Part shown: positions 44,736 to 51,846 of the stretch, in pieces | How positions within the stretch are numbered: position 1 is the stretch's first letter | Layout of the letters: each line of letters opens with the position of its first letter | NCBI RefSeq assembly: GCF_001006805.1 | Contig: NZ_LN811353.1 | Location: forward strand, 272,487 to 336,486 | DNA length: 64,000 nt | Direction of reading: 5' to 3' | From: Microvirga massiliensis | GTDB lineage: Bacteria; Pseudomonadota; Alphaproteobacteria; Rhizobiales; Beijerinckiaceae | Made by a program: the position numbers and the translations under genes | Notes under the pieces: model-generated | What the model was told of the DNA's origin: nothing | What the model saw: only the letters and a program-made list of their open reading frames with translations | Database searches by the model: none

Positions 44736-45537
44736 ACGAGCGACCGCTCCCACTCTGCTCGAACTCAACAACGTGGTGAAGAGCTTCGGCGGTGTCACCG
44801 CTGTGGACAAGCTGACGGCGCATGTGCGCGAGGGCAGTGTGCACGGCCTCATCGGTCCAAATGGTGCGGGCAAGACAACCGTGATTAATCTGATCACGGG
44901 TCTCTTCCACCCGACGTCCGGCTCCATTCACTTCAACAATGTCCACCTCGAGAATATGGGGCCGCCAGCAATTGCGGCGCTCGGCATCACCCGCACCTAT
45001 CAGAACGTACGCCTGTTCAGCGGCATGACCGCGCTAGAGCAGGTGATGACCGGGTGCTACCTCGTGCGCGGGGTCAGTCTCTGGTCATCCTTCCTCAGCC
45101 TCTCGAGCGCGCGCTCACAGTGGGCCAAGACGCGGGACCACGCTCTGCACCTGCTGGACCGCGTCGGCATGGCCGACCGCGCGGACGAACTTGCGGAGAC
45201 GCTCTCCTACGGCGAGCAGCGCCGAATCGAGATCGCACGTGCCCTCGGCTCCAATCCGAAGCTCCTGCTGCTCGACGAGCCGACCGCCGGAATGAACGCG
45301 CAGGAGGCGAGCGCCGTGGGGCGTCTCGTACACGAGTTGCGCGCCGGCGGCCTCACCATCCTGATGGTGGAGCATAATATGGGGCTCGTAACGGAGTTCT
45401 GCGACAGCTGCACCGTCATCAACTTCGGCCGTCTCCTCGCGGAAGGTGATCCCAAGACCTGCATCGCCGATCCGGAGGTGCAGGAGGCCTATTTTGGACG
45501 CAAGAACGATGCTGAACGTCTCCAAGCTCTCCGCTAG
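44728..45537 (+). CDS. livG: LIV-type ABC transporter ATPase (LivG-like)
   Basis: A 269-residue ATPase: Walker A GPNGAGKTT, the LivG-type TRTYQNVRLFSGMTALEQV Q-loop, signature LSYGEQRRIEIARAL, Walker B LLLLDEPTAGMN, H-loop VEHNM, and the C-terminal PEVQEAYFG motif. ATG at 44728 lies inside the end of livM. It overlaps livF by 29 bases. Confidence 0.93.
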   Translation: MPERATAPTLLELNNVVKSFGGVTAVDKLTAHVREGSVHGLIGPNGAGKTTVINLITGLFHPTSGSIHFNNVHLENMGPPAIAALGITRTYQNVRLFSGMTALEQVMTGCYLVRGVSLWSSFLSLSSARSQWAKTRDHALHLLDRVGMADRADELAETLSYGEQRRIEIARALGSNPKLLLLDEPTAGMNAQEASAVGRLVHELRAGGLTILMVEHNMGLVTEFCDSCTVINFGRLLAEGDPKTCIADPEVQEAYFGRKNDAERLQALR

Positions 45538-46204
45538 CTACGGCGCGATCCAGGCAGTCCGCTCGATCGATCTCTCGGTCATGCCGGGGCAGTTCACCGT
45601 GTTGCTGGGTGCCAACGGAGCCGGGAAATCGACAACCTTGCGCAGCATTGCGGGTCTGCACCGGCCGGTCACAGGGGCCATCAGCCTGGGGAACCGGGAG
45701 ATCTCCCGTCTGTCCCTGCACAATGTCGTCAGAGCGGGTCTCGCCATGGTCCCCGAGGGGCGCATGGTGGTCGCACCATTGACGGTCGAGGAGAACCTCG
45801 AACTGAGCAGCTTCGCGGGTCGCAACAAGGATGCCGATCTCGTGGACCGAGTTTACGAGCTCTTCCCGCGACTTAAGGAGCGCCGCAAGCAACGGGCGGG
45901 CTTGCTGAGCGGCGGCGAACAGCAGATGCTGGCGATCGGCCGGGCACTGATGACCAAACCCCAGATGCTGGTGCTCGACGAGCCGTCCATGGGACTCGCA
46001 CCAGCCATCGTGGACCTCGTGTTTGAGGCCATCGTATCCCTGCACAAGCAAGGGCAGTCGATCCTGCTGGTCGAGCAGAATGCCGCCATTGCCCTCTCCG
46101 TCTGCGACTACGGCTATGTCATGCGGCGCGGGCACATCGTGGTGGAAGGCACCCCGGACGAGCTCAAGAAGAACCCGGAAGTCCTCGAAGCCTATCTCTC
46201 CTGA
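45509..46204 (+). CDS. livF: LIV-type ABC transporter ATPase (LivF-like)
   Basis: A 231-residue ATPase of LivF length: Walker A GANGAGKST, VPEGRMVVAPLTVEENL, signature LLSGGEQQMLAIGRAL, Walker B MLVLDEPSMGLAP, H-loop VEQN, and the end VLEAYLS. Last gene of the liv operon, convergent with the tandem hydrolase gene. Confidence 0.93.
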   Translation: MLNVSKLSASYGAIQAVRSIDLSVMPGQFTVLLGANGAGKSTTLRSIAGLHRPVTGAISLGNREISRLSLHNVVRAGLAMVPEGRMVVAPLTVEENLELSSFAGRNKDADLVDRVYELFPRLKERRKQRAGLLSGGEQQMLAIGRALMTKPQMLVLDEPSMGLAPAIVDLVFEAIVSLHKQGQSILLVEQNAAIALSVCDYGYVMRRGHIVVEGTPDELKKNPEVLEAYLS

Positions 46205-46313
46205 GACTACAGCGCTGTCCGCCGCGGGTTTCGCTAAGAGGAATGGCACCTGGCTGGCGGCAGTCCGGGGAGGAGGGCCGCCGTTGTCATCGGATCGGCA
46301 GCCAGATGGATCT

Positions 46314-47900
46314 TCAGACCGAGAGATAGCTCCGGTACTGCGCCAAGGTCTCTGCCGCGAGGAGCGGGTCGGGGTCTGGCCACCAGACGGTCGTCGGCGT
46401 AAGTCGGACCTCGACGCCGGGCACGGCCAGACGTTCCGCGCCCTTAAGGCCGCTGACGAGCATGTCGTTCGGGCCGGCGCATATGAGGGCCGGACGTGTC
46501 AGGTGTGGCAGCCGGTCGGCGGTGTCGTACGAAAAGGCGGATCGGTAGGCCAAGTCGTAGGTCGGACCGCTTTCCAGGATGCCGATCGCGTACTTGTGCA
46601 ACTCGTCCGCCGTCGGCACACCGAGCTGGCGGGCGGCGCTGCGCTCGACCCGGTACCAGGGCCAATACATGAACATGTCGCGGCGCCAATTCCAGACGAG
46701 CTGGAGGTGTAGGCCCCACTTGTCCGGCCGGATCGGCGGAAAGTAGTGGGAGAGCAGATCGTGCTGAAAGTCCGGCGAGATGAACACCGGTCCTTCCAGG
46801 ACGGCGCGACGCACGAGGGACGGATATCGCACGGCCAGTTCGAGGCCTACGAGCGCCCCAGTGTGAGATCCCCACACGTCGACATTCTGGAAGCCCAGCG
46901 CCTCGATGACCGCCGCCATGTCCTCAGCGAGCACGCCGATGGTGACCTCGCGCTCCGGTTTGTCCGACAGACCGTTGCCGAGATAGTCCACGGCAAAGAC
47001 TTGGCGCTCGCCGTCTCCCGCCAGTCCGGTGACGATCGGCGCGAACTGGGCCGAGGAACCGCCTCCGGTCGGGATGACTAGGGTCGGCCGTCCGCTCATG
47101 TCGCCCGCGCGACGGAGATGAACCCGGCCGCGTGCCGTCTCGATATACTGGTGCCAAATCCCCCCACTCGGAGCAGGAAACGTCGAAGGCAAAGGCGCGC
47201 AGCCCTGCGGAAGACGCAAGGAGGCAAGGGCGCCGGGAAGGTCTGCCAGCGTGACGGATCGTCCCTGGGCACGCTCGAGCGCGGCGGCGCAGGTTGCCCA
47301 TAGAGACACGAAGCGGACAGGCCTGACCGCGGCTGCGGTCACCGTGGCATCAAGATCCTCCGCGCTCGGCAGGGCCTCACCCGATGTCGCGGGTTGGGTC
47401 GGGTCATCGGGCTTCAGGAGGTGACAGTCGCGGATGAAGGCCCACATCGCCGTCAGATGCGTGCCATCATGGCGCGGCGCTAAGTCTCCCGGCCCGTTGC
47501 CTCGAGCCGCCCAGCTCGCCGCTGCCTCCGCCCCGACAAGGAAGAGCGCGGCGAAATCTCGAGCCCGACGTTCCGCCAAAGGCCCGACCACGGCGCCCGC
47601 CATATCGAAGGCGAGAAGAGCACTCGGGCCAATTCTGCACTCCTCGAGGACTGTGTCGACGGCAGCGGCAACGTCATCGAGGTTGGTGGCGGGGTGTTCG
47701 GAGGATCCGCCGATGCCGGGTAGCTCCACAGCGGTGACGCGCCAATCCGGACAGGCCTCGCCGACGATCCGCGCGACGACAGAGGCTGCGAGCGTCAGGC
47801 CGGCAAGCACGACGAGGTCGGGTCCGGATCCGGTGCGCCAAATGCGTATCTGGCCATTCGGCAGCGTGACGTAGTGCGGCTCGATGGTCAGCGTTCCCAT
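46314..47900 (-). CDS. Tandem alpha/beta-hydrolase-fold protein
   Basis: A 528-residue protein with two alpha/beta-hydrolase-like halves. In the C-terminal half (about 245-528) the fold is clear: LVIPTGGGSSAQFAPI oxyanion region, FAVDYLGNGLSDKP, and the nucleophile elbow VWGSHTGALVG, where His346 stands in the position normally held by Ser. The N-terminal half has VVLAGLTLAAS, AVELPGIGGSS and the elbow LLAFDMAGAVVG with Asp99 in that position. Neither half therefore has the standard Ser nucleophile. The reaction is uncertain; hydrolysis, C-C cleavage or a non-enzymatic role are all open. It lies 92 bases after the lyase gene, at the end of the minus-strand operon. Confidence 0.8.
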   Translation of the reverse strand: MGTLTIEPHYVTLPNGQIRIWRTGSGPDLVVLAGLTLAASVVARIVGEACPDWRVTAVELPGIGGSSEHPATNLDDVAAAVDTVLEECRIGPSALLAFDMAGAVVGPLAERRARDFAALFLVGAEAAASWAARGNGPGDLAPRHDGTHLTAMWAFIRDCHLLKPDDPTQPATSGEALPSAEDLDATVTAAAVRPVRFVSLWATCAAALERAQGRSVTLADLPGALASLRLPQGCAPLPSTFPAPSGGIWHQYIETARGRVHLRRAGDMSGRPTLVIPTGGGSSAQFAPIVTGLAGDGERQVFAVDYLGNGLSDKPEREVTIGVLAEDMAAVIEALGFQNVDVWGSHTGALVGLELAVRYPSLVRRAVLEGPVFISPDFQHDLLSHYFPPIRPDKWGLHLQLVWNWRRDMFMYWPWYRVERSAARQLGVPTADELHKYAIGILESGPTYDLAYRSAFSYDTADRLPHLTRPALICAGPNDMLVSGLKGAERLAVPGVEVRLTPTTVWWPDPDPLLAAETLAQYRSYLSV

Positions 47901-47992
47901 CGATCGTCTCTCCCTCGAATGATCGCCATGCAGTCCGGAGCACGGCGGGCCGGACGGCTCGTCGTACCAATCCGATCCGGATGTTCGCTGCC

Positions 47993-48886
47993 TCAGGCTG
48001 CGGCAGCCTTCGACGCCAGCGGATTGGGCAGATATTCCATCTGCTGAGCCTCGATCTCCTTGAAGCCGATGAACTCAACGAAGGGATCGTGTGCCATCAC
48101 CGGCCGCGGGAGGTTATGGGTCGATTTGTCCTTGACGATCTGAGCGAGGTTCTCCTGCAGGGCCGTCGCGACGCTCATGAGCGGCACGAGAGGGAAGGTG
48201 GCCATGCCGGCGACACTCTCGATCTCTGCTGGCGACAGCTTTTTCTCGAGCCAGCCGAGGATCTGCAGCGATAGCGGCACGCCTACGGCCTCGCGCAGGG
48301 CACGAAGACCTTCGATGGAGTTGAAGCATTTGCTGATCGGCTGAATGACGTCGGCGCCGGCTGCGACATAGGCTTTGCCGCGCTCGATGGCCTCGGCTTC
48401 TGTAGTCACATCTGTGCGAGCGATGATCAGCATGTTGGGATTAGTGCGGGCCGCGACCGCGGCCTTGATCTTGCCGACGGCCTCATCAAGTGGAATGACC
48501 TCAACACCGCCGACGCAGATCGGGCAGCGCTTCGGCGACACCTGGTCCTCCATGATGACCGCAGCGACGCCGGTGGCCTCGAACTCCCGCACTGTCCGCA
48601 TTGCGTTGATGGCGTTCCCGTACGCAGTGTCGATATCGGCGACGACTGGAATGTTGACCACGTTCGCCACATTCCGGACGACGGCGAGGTTCTCCGACAT
48701 GGTGTAGAGTTCGGCATCCGGCAGACCGAGATGAGAGGCGGAAACACCGAAGCCGCTCGTGAGCAGGGCGTCAAACCCGGCTCCTTCAATGAAGCGCGCC
48801 GAAAGGGCATCGTAGGCCCCGGCGGCCCAGACGGTCTTCTGGTTGAGAACACGGTCTCGAAAATCTTGGGTTGCTTTGGCGGGCAT
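47993..48886 (-). CDS. Isocitrate lyase/PEP mutase superfamily lyase (dimethylmalate-lyase-like)
   Basis: A 297-residue TIM-barrel enzyme of the ICL/PEPM superfamily, whose members cleave or form C-C bonds next to a 2-oxo acid. Metal and substrate residues are seen in VVADIDTAYGN (Asp84, Asp86) and IMEDQ (Glu113-Asp114). The active-site loop reads SPKRCPICVGG where lyases usually have K-R/K-C-G-H; Cys121 is kept but His is lost and a second Cys124 appears. AAAGG precedes the ATG at 48886. Its place after two aconitase-family subunits is the order expected for 2,3-dimethylmaleate hydratase plus 2,3-dimethylmalate lyase, or a citramalate/methylcitrate-like variant. Confidence 0.85.
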   Translation of the reverse strand: MPAKATQDFRDRVLNQKTVWAAGAYDALSARFIEGAGFDALLTSGFGVSASHLGLPDAELYTMSENLAVVRNVANVVNIPVVADIDTAYGNAINAMRTVREFEATGVAAVIMEDQVSPKRCPICVGGVEVIPLDEAVGKIKAAVAARTNPNMLIIARTDVTTEAEAIERGKAYVAAGADVIQPISKCFNSIEGLRALREAVGVPLSLQILGWLEKKLSPAEIESVAGMATFPLVPLMSVATALQENLAQIVKDKSTHNLPRPVMAHDPFVEFIGFKEIEAQQMEYLPNPLASKAAAA

Positions 48887-48897
48887 GGGATTGCCTT

Positions 48898-49410
48898 TCA
48901 CGATGCTGCGACAGGACGCTTCAGGTAGGGAACGAGGCCTCCGGCATCGAGCATCTCGCGATCGGCGAACGAGAGCGGCTCAATGGGAAGGGACCGGCCT
49001 TTGGTGATGTTGCGGACTTCGCTCAATTCCCAATCGACCTCGATTTCGTCCCAGCGCTCGACGAGACCGAGGATTCCGGGGCAGCTTGCCTGAGGGAAGC
49101 CCATGCTGATTTCGCCACGCCAGTAGCCGGGCGAGAAGGATTCTGCGACGACCCCGGCGATGCCGAGATGCCGCATGGCGCGCATCGGCGGATAATGCGG
49201 ATGGCCGTAGCCGAAATTGTGATTGCCAACGAGAATGTCGCCGGGCCGGACCTTGGAGCGGAAGTCTGGGTCGTACGATTGCATGGCCGCTTGAGCCAGC
49301 TCCTCGATGTCGGTGATCTTGATGTTCTTGACACCAACGATCTGATCGACGTCGAAATTGATCTCGTCGAAGATGAAGGCAACGCGTCCGTAAAGGTTCT
49401 TCAGAGCCAT
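48898..49410 (-). CDS. Aconitase-family hydro-lyase small subunit (LeuD-like)
   Basis: A 170-residue swivel-domain subunit of a two-subunit hydro-lyase. Motifs: NFDVDQIVGVKN, VRPGDILVGNHNFGYGHPHYPPMRAMRHLGIAGVVAESF. The G-x-N-F-G-x-G segment corresponds to the YGxGSSRE region of LeuD, with Ser-Arg replaced by HPHYP, so the substrate differs from isopropylmalate. It lies 11 bases after the large subunit and 11 before the lyase start. The pair should hydrate or dehydrate a substituted maleate or malate. Confidence 0.87.
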   Translation of the reverse strand: MALKNLYGRVAFIFDEINFDVDQIVGVKNIKITDIEELAQAAMQSYDPDFRSKVRPGDILVGNHNFGYGHPHYPPMRAMRHLGIAGVVAESFSPGYWRGEISMGFPQASCPGILGLVERWDEIEVDWELSEVRNITKGRSLPIEPLSFADREMLDAGGLVPYLKRPVAAS

Positions 49411-49421
49411 GTCGGTGACCC

Positions 49422-50684
49422 TCAGAGGTATTTGCGCGGATCGGCGATGGCGCCTTCAATGGCGGAGGCGGCAACCGTGGCGGCGTTGCAGAGATAGATC
49501 TCGGAATCGGGACTCCCCATCCGTCCGCGGACATTGAGCGTTCCCGTGGAGACCGCCCGCTGATTTGCGGTCATGGTGGCAATACGGCCGAAGCAATAGT
49601 CGCAGCTCGGTGAAGAGACGAAGGCGCCCGCTTCCACGAGAGTCGCGATGTACCCTTCGCGCGCGGCATTGGCCATGATCTCCTGGCTGGTGGGCACGAC
49701 GTTCAGCTGGAAGCCTGGCTTCACTTGACGCCCCTTCAGCACTTCGGCGGCGATGCGCAGATCTTCCAGGCGCCCAGAGGCGCAGGAACCGAGATAGCCG
49801 GCATTGATCTCGAGCCCCAGGAACTCCGACAGATTGCGCGTATTGGCCGGGGTGGGCGGAATCACCACGAGCGGCTCGAGATCGTCCAGGTCGATATCGT
49901 GAATGGCGGAATATTCTGCGTCGTCGTCGCTGTAGACCGGATCGATCTTCTTCTTGGCGCGGGGCAGAGCATAGGCGAGGCGCTCGGCGTCGGGGTTCAC
50001 GATGGCCGTAATGGCGCCCGTGAACATGGCAAGGCCGGTGATGGTCTGCAGTCCCTCCGTCGAGATCTGGCTCATGCCGGGGCCGCCGATTTCCAGAACC
50101 TGGAAGCGACAAGAGGCAGGTCCCAAGGTTCGCACGAGGTGATGGAACACGTCGCGCGCCATCACACCTTTGCGCAGCGTGCCGCGCAGGTTCACGCGCA
50201 CCGTCTGCGGCACCTTGATGGAGATGCGCTCCCGCACGAATGCCTCGAGGAGGTTTCTCCGGATGCCCATCGCGAGAGTGCCGAACGTGCCGAGCTGGCT
50301 GACATGCCCGTCGAAGTGGACCACGAACGCGCCTGGAACGGCATACCCGACCTCGGCCGCGACCTGATGGCCAATGCCACGGCGCTCGTAGAGGGCGACG
50401 TTATTCTCGGCGCACCAGGTTCGCGTGCCGATGTGAAGTTCCTCTTCCTTCGGAGTCGTGGCCGGCACCATGTGATCGATAAAGATGGCATAGCGCTCCG
50501 GCTCGGCTACGCGCTCGATGCCGAAGTCTTCCTTCATCTGCCGGAAGTAGACGTCCGTGTAGCCGGGAAAGTCGTAGGCGATGACGAAGTCGGGCTTCGC
50601 CATGACCTCGTCGCCCGCTCGTACGTGCTCCTTGCCTGAAACCCTTGCCAGGATCTTCTCAGCGATGGTGTAACCCATTTCCAT
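49422..50684 (-). CDS. Aconitase-family hydro-lyase large subunit (LeuC/DmdA-like)
   Basis: A 420-residue [4Fe-4S] hydro-lyase subunit. The three cluster Cys are C301 (GSCASGR), C361 and C364 (SPSCDYCFGR), as in aconitase and LeuC. Other family motifs are IDHMVPATTPKEEE, GIGHQVAAEVGYAVPG and HVSQLGTFGTLAMG. The HACO-type length (420) fits the LeuC/homoaconitase/dimethylmaleate hydratase group. The ATGs at 50684 and 50678 are both possible, with AAAGGA just upstream. It is downstream of the MBL-fold gene in the same operon. Confidence 0.9.
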   Translation of the reverse strand: MEMGYTIAEKILARVSGKEHVRAGDEVMAKPDFVIAYDFPGYTDVYFRQMKEDFGIERVAEPERYAIFIDHMVPATTPKEEELHIGTRTWCAENNVALYERRGIGHQVAAEVGYAVPGAFVVHFDGHVSQLGTFGTLAMGIRRNLLEAFVRERISIKVPQTVRVNLRGTLRKGVMARDVFHHLVRTLGPASCRFQVLEIGGPGMSQISTEGLQTITGLAMFTGAITAIVNPDAERLAYALPRAKKKIDPVYSDDDAEYSAIHDIDLDDLEPLVVIPPTPANTRNLSEFLGLEINAGYLGSCASGRLEDLRIAAEVLKGRQVKPGFQLNVVPTSQEIMANAAREGYIATLVEAGAFVSSPSCDYCFGRIATMTANQRAVSTGTLNVRGRMGSPDSEIYLCNAATVAASAIEGAIADPRKYL

Positions 50685-50738
50685 ATTCCTTTGAATGCGA
50701 CGCCGTCCAGGGGACGATCCGAAGTGAGCGAGCGCGGC

Positions 50739-51635
50739 TTACGACAGCGTGGCCCCCGCAGGTTCGAACCGGTATCCCATTCCCTCCCGCCGCACGTACC
50801 CTGCATGAGGCGGACCGAAATGCATCGGCAGCAGCAGCGCACCGCTGTCCGCGCAGTAGTCGAGTACTCTCCGCCGCGTGGCCCGAGCGGCGGCAGGCTC
50901 CTCGCAGAAGCAGCTGTTCAGCTCCGGATCGTAGATCTGGATCGGCTGATGCAGGACGTCCGCCGTGCAGATGAAGGCGCCTCCCGCCGACTCGTACTTC
51001 ACGGCAAGCTGAGTGCTGGTGTGACCCGGGGCGGCCTCCACGGTGAGGCCGGGAAGAATGATATCTCCAGGCTCGACGAAATCGACGACTCCCGCCTCGG
51101 CCACCGGCAAGACGCTGTCCTCAATAACGGCCACGTTCTCGGGAAAGAGGCGCGGCCCATCACCCCGGGTCCAGTGGTCGAACTCCGCCCGCCCGAAGAT
51201 GTAGCGCGCGTTGGGGAAGGTCGGAATCCAGCGCCCGTCCTCCGCCCGAGTGTTCCATCCGACATGGTCGACGTGAAGATGCGTGCAGATGACGAGATCC
51301 ACGTCTTCCGGCCTCACTCCCTCTGCCGCGAGATTGTCGAGGAATGGAAGGTCGAGCATGTGGAAGCGCTTGAGCAGAGGCAAAGCGCGTGCCTTGCCGT
51401 TGCCCGAACAGGTATCGATGAGGATTGTCTTGCCCGCGAGCCTCACGAGCCAGCCATGAATGCTCGAAATCACCTTCCCGCTTTCGGCGTGGAAGAAATT
51501 CGGCTGCTTGAGTTGAGGGTGCTCGTCGAGGATGGCAGGGTCGAAGCCCGGAAATAGGAACGACGGGATAAAGCCCTGTTCCAGCACTTCCTCCACACGG
51601 GTGACGGTCGCGCCTCCAATCGCGAACGTGGTCAA
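50739..51635 (-). CDS. Metallo-beta-lactamase-fold hydrolase (lactonase-like), cytoplasmic
   Basis: A 298-residue MBL-fold enzyme with the zinc motif HLHVDH at residues 119-124, further ligands likely in AAPGHTSTQ and FICTADVLH, and a late LLLPMHFGPPHAG His. It has no signal peptide. I choose a TTG at 51635 because GGGAGG stands six bases before it and the family domain begins there; ATG at 51665 is an alternative. It is the first gene of the minus-strand operon with the hydro-lyase subunits and the lyase, and would open a lactone or thioester of the pathway. Confidence 0.85.
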   Translation of the reverse strand: MTTFAIGGATVTRVEEVLEQGFIPSFLFPGFDPAILDEHPQLKQPNFFHAESGKVISSIHGWLVRLAGKTILIDTCSGNGKARALPLLKRFHMLDLPFLDNLAAEGVRPEDVDLVICTHLHVDHVGWNTRAEDGRWIPTFPNARYIFGRAEFDHWTRGDGPRLFPENVAVIEDSVLPVAEAGVVDFVEPGDIILPGLTVEAAPGHTSTQLAVKYESAGGAFICTADVLHQPIQIYDPELNSCFCEEPAAARATRRRVLDYCADSGALLLPMHFGPPHAGYVRREGMGYRFEPAGATLS

Positions 51636-51714
51636 GCCTTTCCTCCCAAGCTTGTATCGTGCCATCGACGGAGAGGTAGCACGTAGGGCGGCGCATGCCA
51701 AGAAATAAACTGCG

Positions 51715-51779
51715 TTTCACGGTATGAACTGGACGAGTGCGCCGATGTCATGATACGACAGTCATATCACGGTGTGAAA
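51715..51779. promoter_or_regulatory. Operator cluster between the MBL and acyl-CoA ligase operons
   Basis: Three 15-bp elements with 6-3-6 layout lie in the divergent gap: TTTCAC-GGT-ATGAAC (51715-51729), TGTCAT-GAT-ACGACA (51746-51760) and TATCAC-GGT-GTGAAA (51765-51779). The last two have centres 19 bp apart, the same spacing as the pair at 40469-40502. The two divergent operons of the island would share this control region. Confidence 0.6.
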
Positions 51780-51846
51780 TCATTGCGCGCCACGGCCGAA
51801 ACATCCGTGCGAAAAGTGCCGTGACAGGGAGTGAGAGGAGGCAGCC

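Noticed and set aside
49725..50639. 304-codon plus-strand frame inside the LeuC-like gene
   Set aside because: Shadow of the Fe-S hydro-lyase large subunit, which has all three cluster Cys.
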